A stretch of 64,000 bases of DNA from G963556115 sp963677015 (GTDB lineage Bacteria > Planctomycetota > SZUA-567). The notes under the pieces are model-generated. The model was not told where the DNA came from. It ran no database searches and was given only the letters and a program-made list of their open reading frames with translations. Within the stretch, counting starts at the first letter, position 1; every line of letters begins with the position of its first letter. Where the stretch lies: positions 1,488,001 to 1,552,000 of the forward strand of contig OY781533.1 of the NCBI GenBank assembly GCA_963677015.1, in the 5' to 3' direction. Position numbers and translations under genes: made by a program. This document shows positions 52,947 to 61,900 of the stretch, piece after piece.

Positions 52947-54191
52947 ATGAAAGAGAAAAAAAAGATAAGTGACAAGGTTATTTTAATTATTAAACTGGCG
53001 GTTATTGTTGCTGCATTCAGTTATCTTATTAAGACCAATAAATTGAATTTTTCTCAACTTCAGGGTGTATTTGATTATCCGCTGTATTTGGCATTAGGGA
53101 TAATACTCAGTTTCGCACCGATGGTAATGTGCTTTGTTCGTTATAAATATCTTTTGAGGGCCGTAGGTATAGATTTGCCACTCTCGTATACTGTGAGAAT
53201 TGGTTTTATTGGCTGTTTCTTTAATACATTTATGCTCGGTAGTATGGGCGGGGATGTTGTAAAAATTGCCTATATAATCAAAGATACCGGTAAGAAATCA
53301 CCGACAATTGCTGCAACTATGATAGACCGCATTATCGGGTTATTCGGCATGATCTCTGTTGCCGGGCTGGCAATTTTATTAAGCTTTGCAGATATTATAG
53401 GCAATACGGATTTGCATACACTTATTATTGCTGTAACCGGAATAATCTGTACCGTGCTGTTTTCCGCTGTGGTCTCTCTTACCGCCTTATTAAAGGGAAG
53501 AAAAGCAGGCTATGTGTTGTGGGGAGTATTTGCTGTACTGGCCGGTATATTTGCGGTACTGCTTTTAGGAAAGTTTGACTTTATTCCTATTCAGCATGTT
53601 GCCGGAACTGTTGATCCTGAGGTGTTGCTGCGCAGCAGGCTGGTTGTTGCGGTACTGGTGGCACTGGTTATATCCTTTGCTTCAATCGTTATTGTTCCCA
53701 GCTGTCAGGATGGCAGAATTCTGCATGGTCTGGTAATAAAACTCCCTCTTGGGAAGTTCTTTATGAATTTTATTAGTAACTTTCTTATGTATAAAGATGA
53801 TCTTATTGCGGTGATTCTTGCGTATGCACTTTCTTTTATACTCCAGCTGCTTAATTTTTTTGCTTTCTATTTTTTCAGCCGTTGTGTCATCCTTCCGCAT
53901 TATCCGCAGCTAATAGATATGTTCTTCGCCGGTCCGCTGGCATTTGTGGCCAATACACTGCCTATTCCCGGCGGTGGGCTGGGAGTTGGGGAAATGGCTT
54001 TTAATAAGCTTTTAGAACTCTGCAGGACGCCTGAAGGAGCCAGTATTACCGGCGGTGCTGCGATATTCCTTCTCTGGCGTTTCTGGAATTATATTTACGG
54101 TATTGTCTTTGGTCTGCCCCTTTACCTGAAAGGGCGTAAAGAAATTATTGCCGCAGAAGATGCTTATGCAAATGAACAGAATGAATCATAA
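52947..54191 (+). CDS. Flippase-like integral membrane protein (UPF0104/AglD-type)
   Basis: 414 residues with about eight to nine transmembrane segments. Family hallmarks are the N-terminal FSYLIKTNKLNFSQLQG, then PMVMCFVRYKYLLRAVG, GFIGCFFNTFMLGSMGGDVVKI, IAATMIDRIIGLFGMISVA, and the C-terminal PIPGGGLGVGEMAF. These match the membrane domain of lysylphosphatidylglycerol synthases and related lipid flippases, here without the synthetase part. The likely job is moving a lipid or glycolipid across the inner membrane. The GxGxGE-type C-terminal loop is conserved. Confidence 0.85.
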   Translation: MKEKKKISDKVILIIKLAVIVAAFSYLIKTNKLNFSQLQGVFDYPLYLALGIILSFAPMVMCFVRYKYLLRAVGIDLPLSYTVRIGFIGCFFNTFMLGSMGGDVVKIAYIIKDTGKKSPTIAATMIDRIIGLFGMISVAGLAILLSFADIIGNTDLHTLIIAVTGIICTVLFSAVVSLTALLKGRKAGYVLWGVFAVLAGIFAVLLLGKFDFIPIQHVAGTVDPEVLLRSRLVVAVLVALVISFASIVIVPSCQDGRILHGLVIKLPLGKFFMNFISNFLMYKDDLIAVILAYALSFILQLLNFFAFYFFSRCVILPHYPQLIDMFFAGPLAFVANTLPIPGGGLGVGEMAFNKLLELCRTPEGASITGGAAIFLLWRFWNYIYGIVFGLPLYLKGRKEIIAAEDAYANEQNES

Positions 54192-54335
54192 CTCTAGGTG
54201 TAGCATGGCTGATTGAACAGATTTTATTGCTGTTATTGTTCTTGAATTAATAACAGCATTATACTTCTTATGAGTAACCTCTGAGCGTAAAGGGTAGGGG
54301 ATAGAAAATACTAAGTGCCACCGGTTGTCCGTTAC

Positions 54336-55553
54336 TTAGCTATAGATAGCCAGAGTTAGAGCTATCGCTGAACCGACAAAAATTATACGTAGAATCTGTG
54401 CTGACAGTGCCAGAACAAGACCGGGTTTAGGTCCTAGAATTCCAATATATGTTGGTAAGGCGTGTTTCAGCGTGCGTAGAGGTGAGGTTATTATTGATCC
54501 GGCAAGTAATATTATTACCGCCTGTACTGCGGAGATGTTTCCCTCGTCAATAAAATTTCCGGCTGTGATGATACCATTATAAAGGTTTATTGCCTGAGCC
54601 GGTATGATTGCAGTCGCTTCAGGCGGCAGGAATGAGTAATTGAAAAGTCCGGGAACGGTATGATTAAGCCAAGTGAAAAAGCCAAAATATTCTAAAAGCC
54701 CAAGACCGAAAAAGGATGGTGTTGTATAGAGAAGAATTCTGCGGATAGTTCTTCTTGAGCGTGCCCATACTTTGGCAAAGTAGCTGCGGTCATCACTTTT
54801 ATTTTTTTTCTTTCTTTCGAGGCGTTCCGATTCTGGAATATCTACTGTGCTGTCACCGGTAAAACGGCGTATGAAAAGATTTGACACCAGCAGTATTACC
54901 AGTATCTCTACCAGTATTGCTCCGAAACGTACTGAAAAAAAGAGCCAGGCTGAAAAGGAGCCGAAAGCTATGGCAAGAGGAATAATATAAGTTGGCAGGT
55001 GTGCAAAAAGCGAGAGACATGATACGACCAATACACTGGTATATAATTGTCTGTTGCTCATCTCGCCTTCATCTCTGGCGCCTACCAGCATGGAATTGGC
55101 TACTGCTCCTGATTGCAGGGAAAGAATAAATGGCGGTCCTGCAACACTCGGCAGTCCGCCGAGAAACAGGAACGGTTTGGTTATTATTGCAATATATTTG
55201 ACGACTCCTGCTACTTCCAGCATCTGACCGAGTATTACACCTATAACAATATATAAGGCCAGTTCAAGAAAAATTATCAGTTTACGCCACCAGAAAGGCA
55301 ATTTTCGCTTCCATCTAGTGTACGCGCTTGATGAGGATGACTTTTTATGGTAGTGCTTGATTAATTGGGCTGTAGGAGCTTTATCCTGTTTTTTCTGGAG
55401 GTTTTCGGTCTCTACAGTCTGGTGATTACTTTGATTTGTGGCTTGTGGTTGTTGTGCCGGTTCAGAAGAGAGCGCTACTCCCACTGTAGCAAAGACAGTA
55501 AGGAGCAGCACGAGAGAGAGCCGTCGTAAACAAATTAGTGATATTTCAAACAT
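54336..55553 (-). CDS. Gate-domain (nucleoside-recognition-like) membrane protein under B12 riboswitch
   Basis: 405 residues. A signal sequence (LSLVLLLTVFATVGVALSS) leads to a Gln/Ser/Asn-rich stretch with several His (KHYHKKSSSSS), then two Gate blocks: WWRKLIIFLELALYIVIGVI, GGLPSVAGPPFILSLQSGAVANSMLVG; and LLYTTPSFFGLGLLEYFGFF, LPPEATAIIPAQAINLYNGI. The two-half arrangement with conserved Pro/Gly/Ser loops is the Gate fold of concentrative nucleoside transporter-like and FeoB-like permeases. A cobalamin riboswitch and its terminator lie directly upstream on the same strand, so this protein is probably linked to cobalamin, cobalt or a B12-dependent pathway. ATG 55553 lacks a clear Shine-Dalgarno. 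Confidence 0.85.
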   Translation of the reverse strand: MFEISLICLRRLSLVLLLTVFATVGVALSSEPAQQPQATNQSNHQTVETENLQKKQDKAPTAQLIKHYHKKSSSSSAYTRWKRKLPFWWRKLIIFLELALYIVIGVILGQMLEVAGVVKYIAIITKPFLFLGGLPSVAGPPFILSLQSGAVANSMLVGARDEGEMSNRQLYTSVLVVSCLSLFAHLPTYIIPLAIAFGSFSAWLFFSVRFGAILVEILVILLVSNLFIRRFTGDSTVDIPESERLERKKKNKSDDRSYFAKVWARSRRTIRRILLYTTPSFFGLGLLEYFGFFTWLNHTVPGLFNYSFLPPEATAIIPAQAINLYNGIITAGNFIDEGNISAVQAVIILLAGSIITSPLRTLKHALPTYIGILGPKPGLVLALSAQILRIIFVGSAIALTLAIYS

Positions 55554-55650
55554 TATCTATATTAATAAATCAGCTGTGCTGATTAGAACCTGTAAATTTA
55601 AGAGCGCTACTCCCACTGTGGAACAGCAGTAAGGAGCAGCACGAGAGAGA
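55469..55650. repeat. Imperfect 50-bp duplication spanning the start of the Gate gene
   Basis: 55469-55519 (inside the coding region, signal-peptide part) and 55601-55650 (in the leader) are nearly identical: AGAGCGCTACTCCCACTGT, then an 8-9 bp divergent stretch, then 23 identical bases. On the minus strand the leader copy reads as a frame beginning SLVLLLTAVPQWE and stopping. It looks like a 131-bp tandem duplication whose second copy has diverged. Confidence 0.9.
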
Positions 55651-55683
55651 AAATATATCAATACCTCACTGAAAATCTGGCAA

Positions 55684-55709
55684 TAAAAAAACCTCCGCGG
55701 TACGGAGGT
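55684..55709 (-). terminator. Riboswitch expression-platform terminator
   Basis: On the minus strand ACCTCCG-TACCG-CGGAGGT followed by seven T. The left arm CCTCCG could instead pair with CGGAGG at 55767-55772 inside the riboswitch, giving an antiterminator. Confidence 0.9.
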
Positions 55710-55900
55710 GATAAGTCAAACCATACAGTAACAGAACAATGCTGCACTGTATTAAGTTCAACCTTCCCTCCGAAGGAAAGTAGAGGATATCTACTTTTAG
55801 CGATCTGGCTTCCAGAATTAACTCTGGTTACAGTAGCGGGGGCTGCGTTGGATTTACACCAAACTTCCCTTCGTTTCACTTTGGAAACAATTTAGTTATA
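55690..55900 (-). promoter_or_regulatory. Cobalamin (B12) riboswitch
   Basis: On the minus strand the conserved core GGGAAG-TTTGGTG-TAAATCC-AACGCAGCCCCCGC-TACTGT (55869-55830) matches the B12 box with its GGGAA...GGTG..AATCC...GC...CCCGC.ACTGT pattern. A GTTTC/GAAAC hairpin precedes it, and the GGAAGCCAGATCGCT segment after it suits the 3' part of the aptamer. It ends in a perfect rho-independent terminator and is followed by the Gate-domain gene. Binding of B12 would terminate transcription, so the gene is expected to be on when B12 is low. Confidence 0.93.
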
Positions 55901-55905
55901 CTTTA

Positions 55906-55934
55906 CTTATAATCCATAGCTCTTTGGTAGTCAA
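55906..55934 (-). promoter_or_regulatory. Promoter of the riboswitch transcript
   Basis: On the minus strand TTGACT (55934-55929) and TATAAG (55911-55906) with 17-bp spacing, placing the transcript start near 55899. Confidence 0.75.
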
Positions 55935-56059
55935 GTTTATTTTATGAATTTTTTTGTTGGAAAAAAAAATATATATGTTAGAATCAACTTTAACTGGATA
56001 AATTATAGATAGTTAGCAGGATCGTAGTATTAGTCTTCTTGAAAAGTGGAAGGATTAAA

Positions 56060-56443
56060 ATGCAGACATTTACCGTTGTGATGCCTGAGCACCTGAATCA
56101 AAAAGGACATCTTTTTGGCGGAGTGATGCTGTCTTGGGTTGATAAATATGCGTGGTTAGCTGCGGCCTGGGAGCATCCGGGGTGTGATCTGGTTACCGTC
56201 AGTGTCGAGCAGGCAAATTTTAAGCATGCAGTAAAAAATGGCTCAATACTGCGGTTTGAGATGAAAAAAACTCATACAGGAAAAACGTCAATGACCTATA
56301 AGGTTGAAGTATACGCACGAGCATCGAGAGGGGCTGAGGCGTTTGAACAGCTTCTGGTTTTCACAACATCAGTGGTCTTTGTGCGGGTTGGAAGTGATGG
56401 TAATAAAATGCCGTTGGATGCGCCGGTAGAAAAGAGGGAATGA
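56060..56443 (+). CDS. Hot-dog acyl-CoA thioesterase
   Basis: 127 residues. The hot-dog helix with catalytic Asn/Asp pattern is HLNQKGHLFGGVMLSWVDKYAWLAA, as in YciA/BACH-type acyl-CoA hydrolases; VSVEQANFKHAVKNGSI continues the fold. Substrate not determinable. ATG 56060 has GGAAGGA upstream; TTG at 56039 is unsupported. Its stop overlaps the dtd start (ATGATGA), so the pair is co-translated. Confidence 0.88.
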   Translation: MQTFTVVMPEHLNQKGHLFGGVMLSWVDKYAWLAAAWEHPGCDLVTVSVEQANFKHAVKNGSILRFEMKKTHTGKTSMTYKVEVYARASRGAEAFEQLLVFTTSVVFVRVGSDGNKMPLDAPVEKRE

Positions 56444-56880
56444 TGAGAGCTGTTATACAACGTGTCAGTACTGCTCTGGTGAGTGTGGATTCTGAGCTTG
56501 TCGCTGAAATTGGAACCGGATTTCTGGTCCTGCTCGGGGTTAGAGTTGATGATACAGTTGAGAATGCCCGCAAGCTGGCACAGAAGGTGGTAAAATTGCG
56601 TGTATTCAGTGATCATGAAGGTAAAATGAATCTTGGCTTGAGTGATGTAGATGGCAGTATACTATGTGTAAGTCAGTTTACACTGTTGGCTGATACCAGC
56701 AAAGGTAATCGGCCTTCATTTATCAATGCGGCACGCGGGGAGCAGGCGGAGGAGTTGTACAATGCGTTCTGTGAGCTGGTGGCTCAAGAGGGTATCCCAG
56801 TTAAGAAAGGTGTATTCGGGGCTGATATGGCGGTGGAGCTTTTGAATGATGGTCCGGTGACGATTGTTATGGATTATTGA
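56443..56880 (+). CDS. dtd: D-aminoacyl-tRNA deacylase
   Basis: Removes D-amino acids mischarged onto tRNA. MRAVIQRVSTALVSVDSELV, the SQFTLLADTSKGNRPSF motif and the C-terminal NDGPVTIVMDY signature (GP motif) are unmistakable; 145 residues. ATG 56443 is preferred over 56440 for its 4-bp distance to GAGGG. Followed by a gene that overlaps its end. Confidence 0.96.
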   Translation: MRAVIQRVSTALVSVDSELVAEIGTGFLVLLGVRVDDTVENARKLAQKVVKLRVFSDHEGKMNLGLSDVDGSILCVSQFTLLADTSKGNRPSFINAARGEQAEELYNAFCELVAQEGIPVKKGVFGADMAVELLNDGPVTIVMDY

Positions 56881-56884
56881 AGAA

Positions 56885-57634
56885 ATGATTTATTCTGCCA
56901 GCCGCCGTACCGATTTGCCGGCCTTTTATCCTGATTATATTGTTTCAAAAGTTTCACGCAGCAGAAAACTGGAGGGAATTGTTTTCTGGACCAAGGATAT
57001 CAGAAATTTTGTCAGACATTTTGGGCTCAGTGCTGTATTGACCAGTTATCCGGCCATTATTCAATATACAGTAACCGGTCTTGCCGGCAGTGTCTGGGAG
57101 CCGGAAGTACCTCCATTTCAAGTACAGTATGATGCTCTGGGTGAGGTTGCATCCTTACTCCCTCCAGGAGCTGTACGCTGGCGCTTTGACCCTATCTTGC
57201 AGACAGATGATGATCTTTATGAGCGGTTTGAGAAAATACTCGTAATGTTTAGAGCTGCCGGTATCTTTCCTGATAGTGTTGTTGTCAGTTTTCCTGATTA
57301 TTACCGGAAGGTCAGAGAACGGTTGCAAAAGAATGGACTGGCATTCACCGAGTTCAGCTTTGCTGAAAAACTTGCTGTGCTTGAGAAATTACACAGTGTG
57401 GGTGGTATAAAAATACAGCTCTGTTGTGAGGATGAACTATTAGCTGTTAAGCGTGATTACCTGGAAAAGGGATGTTGCGTAAGTGCCGGGCAATTTAAAG
57501 AGCTTTATGGTATAGATGTTGACTCCAGACGTGATGCCGGACAGCGGGCACAGTGTGGGTGTACACGGTCAACTGATATTGGCAGCTATGACCAGAAATG
57601 CGGGCATAACTGTGTTTATTGTTATGCCCGCTAG
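56885..57634 (+). CDS. DUF1848 family protein with C-terminal Cys cluster
   Basis: 249 residues. The start MIYSASRRTDLPAFYPDYI and LEGIVFWTKDIRNF, QYTVTGLAGSVWEP and RWRFDPI are DUF1848 signatures; the C-terminal CGCTRSTDIGSYDQ-KCGHNCVYCYA holds a Cys cluster that resembles a radical-SAM-like or Fe-S site but in the wrong place for a standard CxxxCxxC enzyme. Function unknown. ATG 56885 lies just past the dtd end; ATG 56864 would start inside it. Confidence 0.8.
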   Translation: MIYSASRRTDLPAFYPDYIVSKVSRSRKLEGIVFWTKDIRNFVRHFGLSAVLTSYPAIIQYTVTGLAGSVWEPEVPPFQVQYDALGEVASLLPPGAVRWRFDPILQTDDDLYERFEKILVMFRAAGIFPDSVVVSFPDYYRKVRERLQKNGLAFTEFSFAEKLAVLEKLHSVGGIKIQLCCEDELLAVKRDYLEKGCCVSAGQFKELYGIDVDSRRDAGQRAQCGCTRSTDIGSYDQKCGHNCVYCYAR

Positions 57635-57716
57635 CAAGGTAATTATATACTAATTAACAAAGTCGTAACGGCAAATAATTGTGACTATTTAGTTTGACAG
57701 CTGTTATATGGTCCGC

Positions 57717-58277
57717 TTATTGCCCGCGGTAAATATGTTTGGTTGTATCTTTATAGCGATCGTATTCGGAGAAAACACAGCCGCAATACTGCTGTTTGTA
57801 TAATCCGTTGAGCAGCTTTTCATCTTTAATTTCATGTCTCCAGTCACGATACAGATATTCAAGGTCATATTTTTCAGCTGCTTCTTCGGCAGCTTGACTT
57901 ATCAGTTCATGTGACTGGTGCGAACTTGTAGTCAGCGTGGTCGCAAAATAAGTGAAGCCATTTTCTTTTGCTGTCTTTGCTGTCCTTTCAAGACGCATGC
58001 GATAACATACCTGACAGCGATAAGGAACTTCCTGATTTTCGGCGGTAAGCCGGCAGAATTCTTTAAGGCCATATTCTTCATCGGTAATTACCGGAATTTT
58101 CAGACGATTGAGTAACATTTGTGTGGATTTTAGTCTTCTGCGGTATTCAATAAGCGGGTGAATATTAGGATTGTACCAGTAGCAGACAAGATCAAGTTCG
58201 GAACCAAATTCTTTTGTCAGACCTGAGTAGGCCATGCTTAGACAGGTGCTGCAGCAGGTATGAAGCAGAATGCGCAT
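57717..58277 (-). CDS. queH: Epoxyqueuosine reductase QueH
   Basis: Last step of queuosine synthesis, reduction of epoxyqueuosine in tRNA. Conserved Cys pairs: LLHTCCSTC at the N-terminus, RCQVCYRMRL in the middle, and QYCGCVFSE near the end, the Fe-S and catalytic Cys arrangement of QueH (DUF208). 186 residues, normal. It stands on the minus strand between two thioesterase-type genes. Other que genes are not in the window. Confidence 0.94.
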   Translation of the reverse strand: MRILLHTCCSTCLSMAYSGLTKEFGSELDLVCYWYNPNIHPLIEYRRRLKSTQMLLNRLKIPVITDEEYGLKEFCRLTAENQEVPYRCQVCYRMRLERTAKTAKENGFTYFATTLTTSSHQSHELISQAAEEAAEKYDLEYLYRDWRHEIKDEKLLNGLYKQQYCGCVFSEYDRYKDTTKHIYRGQ

Positions 58278-58442
58278 TTTCTTTTTTTATTTCCTCCAGT
58301 ATGATGATGGTATAATCTATATTTTAACCATTTTGCATTACTATTTAAAGTAAAATAATAGATCTTTACTATAGAGATGCAGGTGGTAGTTATGTATAAT
58401 AAAATCAACTTTAATCGCAAAATTTTTGTAAGGAGATATACA

Positions 58443-58886
58443 ATGAGCAGGAAGATACCGGTTCCTCCTGAAAATGCGCACTCTATGCGCTATCGGGTGC
58501 CGTATTCTGAGACTGATGCCATGGCAAGAGTTTATTATGCAAATTATCTTGTGTGGCTGGAACGAGCACGTACTGAGATGCTGCGCAGCATGGGGTATGC
58601 ATATCGTGATCTTGAGGATATGGGGATATTCCTGCCGGTAAGAGAATGTAATGTCCGCTATCTGGGGTATGCCCAGTATGACGATGATATTGAGCTGGTT
58701 ACCTGGGTAAGCAGCTTTTCCAGAGCTCGTATTGAATTTACAACTATGGCATTCAATCCGGGACGGGATAATCCGATAACTCTCGGGGTAGTGGAGTTGG
58801 CGTGCGTAGGGAAAAATTTGCGCCCCATGCGTTTCCCTGAAGAGATTGCGGAGGCTTTCCGTAAGTTTGAAATTTCAGAAGTGTAG
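58443..58886 (+). CDS. YbgC-like hot-dog acyl-CoA thioesterase
   Basis: 147 residues. YSETDAMARVYYANYLVWLERAR is the 4-hydroxybenzoyl-CoA thioesterase signature with the catalytic Asp (ETDAMARVYY). ATG 58443 follows AAGGAG by about 7 bp; an earlier in-frame start at 58377 lacks one. YbgC normally accompanies tolQRAB; no tol gene is nearby here, but ExbB/ExbD at 4.3 kb may be the counterpart. It stands just ahead of the large TPR gene. Confidence 0.9.
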   Translation: MSRKIPVPPENAHSMRYRVPYSETDAMARVYYANYLVWLERARTEMLRSMGYAYRDLEDMGIFLPVRECNVRYLGYAQYDDDIELVTWVSSFSRARIEFTTMAFNPGRDNPITLGVVELACVGKNLRPMRFPEEIAEAFRKFEISEV

Positions 58887-58937
58887 AAGTTCACCGCTGA
58901 TTATGGCGGGATCTGTGTATTGTCGGAGAGATTTGTT

Positions 58938-61900
58938 TTGTCTTTACGTTTTATAATACCTTTACTTGCTGCTATACTGGGCTTCAGTTTAAATATTCTG
59001 AAAGCTGAGGATAATTTTGTAACTTATGATGAAGTTGTTACCGCTGCCGCCGCGACTACTCCCCAGAATATTGATGATAGTATAGAGGTGATGCAGCGTC
59101 TGTTTGACGGCGGAAATTTTACGCAGGTTATAGAGTTGAGTCAGGCGCTACTGGATAATAAATTCTTTCAGCCGATTCCGCCGATAAGCAAACCTGATAT
59201 TACTGATATGATGTCCAGCAGTGAAATTTCAAGGGTGGAAAACGAGAACAATTTTATGCAGGCCGGGCGTATTGCCAGACAACTGACCCGAGAAATGCTT
59301 TATTTTTATCATGCCCGTTCCTTATATGAAAATTATAAACTTAATAATAATAATGATCAGCTTTTTCAGTCTGTTGATGAATTTCTGCGTATTGGGGAAA
59401 ATCTTTATGGATTCAGCCAGCAGCAGTATCGCGCTCAGGCATTTTATTGGGCTGCTAAAGGCTATATGCTGCTCGGTGACTATGCTTCGGCAATCAAGTA
59501 TTTTCGTGAGGTGGCTAAGTACGAGCCAACTCAGGAATTGGATGTGCAGACCAATCTTGAACTGGCAGACGCCTTGACTGCCCAAGCGGAAATCGTCGGC
59601 GATAAGGGGACGGACCAGCCTGGAAGAAGTCCGCAGGATCTTCCGGCAAATCCCAAAGAAGTATTAAAAACGCGTGAGGAACTGCTCAAGGAGGCTGAAC
59701 GCGAACTTTCCAAGATCACAACCAATAGTGGGCGTAAAGATTACTTTGGTGATGTTGAGATGCGTCTTATTGAGTTGCGTTATAAGCTGCATAAATATGA
59801 TGATGCGGAACGTCTGGCGAATGTATTTCTTTCACGTGCTACTCCGGGAAGTAAAGAATACGCTCTTGTCTCTTACTATAGAGCAATGTCGGTGTATTCT
59901 CAGGGTAATATAAACTACGCGGTATCACTCTTTAAACAGGCTATTGAGGAGAATAAGGAGAGTGCTTATCGGGCCAGGCTCTATTATGGGTATGGCTGGT
60001 GCAATGCTCAGCTGGCTAAGACCGCAGGTCCTGAGCAGCGAATGATATATCTTACCAGAGCGCAAACAGCTTTGAGTTCGGCAATAGAGCTGATGCCGTT
60101 CGATGCTGAACGTGACAGTGCAATCCTTGAACTTACCGATGTCCTTTTGAAAAATAAGGAATATGAAGATGCTGTAAAGGTGGTACAGGAAGTTTTGGAT
60201 GTGCCGGCTACACGTATACAGGCAAATTATTATGCCGGGCTGGCATTGAAAAATTCCGGGGTTCTTGATGCTGCATCCCGGCATTTTCATACTGTGCTTG
60301 AACTTTCCCATGCCTATGGTAATAACAAGTATATTCTGGAGACGCTCAATGAGCTGGCGTCCCTTGAAAGTATGCGTCAGTCATATGCCGAGGCGCTGGA
60401 ATATTATCGTTCAGCCAGAGATGAAGCAATCAAACAGCTGCAGTATGATATAGTCGCGTCAGCTTCACTTGGGATGGCTACAGCTCAGGCTGAACTCGGG
60501 TATTATGATGAGGCAAAGCGTGAGGAAGCAGCAAGTCGACTTCTTGACAGTGTAATTGATATGAGTGCCGCAGCGCGAAAGGGTGAACCGGCTGATATCA
60601 AGACTGCGGCGACAGTTATTGAGTTTAGAGCTCGGGCTTTGGATGAATGGACCAAAGCCAATAGCGGTAATCTTGATAAAGCTCTGAGTATCCTGGCGAC
60701 ATTGCAGGGGCGTCTCCTTCCTCGTTTGCGTAAGGATGAACTTGAGTATGTGCAGGGGCGAATTTATTACCTGAAAGCTCAGAATCAACGCCGTGAAAAG
60801 GTTATTGATTTCAAGACACAGCTTGCAGAATTTGATGATGTTTTTGCTAATTACAACAAGGCGGAATCAATTGTTCAGGATGCTCTTGATGCTAATCCCC
60901 GTGGTGATTTTTCTGCTCAGACACGCTATCTTTTAGGCCTGATTTATACTTCGTACGGTTCGCTCAAGCTGGAGCTTGCTGCTTTACAGAAGAGCAGAGG
61001 AATGGGAGCTTCTGCGCCACCGCTTGAAAAAGAAGGTGTTGAATCATACCGCAAGGCGGTAGCGCCGCTGAATCTGGCTGTCACGGCTGCAGAGGGGAAT
61101 ACTTCACTGCGTATTGATGCCAGAGAGCTCCTTGGACGCACATATTTAGCAATCGGAAAATATTCAGGCTCTATTTCAAAGGAATTCTCACAGTTTGAAA
61201 AAGGTCTTGATGAGTTCAGAATACTTGCCGGAGAGCCGGCTATTTCTGCTGAAAAACGTTTTGAGGCTATTTATAATATGGCTGTCGCATATTCTGAGAA
61301 TAATCAGAAACAACAGGCTTATGATGTATTGAAACCGTATTTTGGCAGTAATATTCGTGCTGTTAGTCTGGGCGGGCAGATGATGCTTGATCTTCAGCAG
61401 CCAAGAATTGCCTATCAGACGCTTACCTATGGTATTAAAGAAGCAATGAAATCACGTCATCCGGATGATGACGGAATAGCCGCTGCCATGTATGAAGCCT
61501 ATTCGCTGGGTATTGAACAGTCGGATAATATTGCCGAAACGTCTGTGGATCGTGAAAAAGTAATTAAGGAGTCATCTGACGGTTTATTCGATTTGGGTAA
61601 ACGTTATCCGGGCACAACCTGGGCCAGTAAAGGTCTTCTGGTGCTTGGAACCTGGTTGCTCAAGAATAATCAGTGGCAGTTAGCTTTGGAGAAGGCGGTA
61701 CAGGGTATAGAATCACTCAAGGGAGATATCAAAGCTATTGATACTGTTCAGGCCATGTATTTACTCAAAGGAAATGCTCTTTTGGAAGGTGGTAAGGAAG
61801 AGCACGATCAGGCGTTATATCAGGATGCTTTGCGTGCGTTTGCGCAGGCAGAGCGGGCAAACACGAGAACAAATCTGGGCAATAAGCAACGCGCACGATC

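Noticed and set aside
54336..55553. Spore maturation protein SpmA/SpmB
   Set aside because: Those share the Gate fold, but the signal peptide, duplicated Gate blocks, lack of an spm partner and the B12 riboswitch point elsewhere.
55438..55632. Plus-strand frame over the duplicated segment
   Set aside because: It is antisense to the Gate gene start and has no supporting ribosome site.
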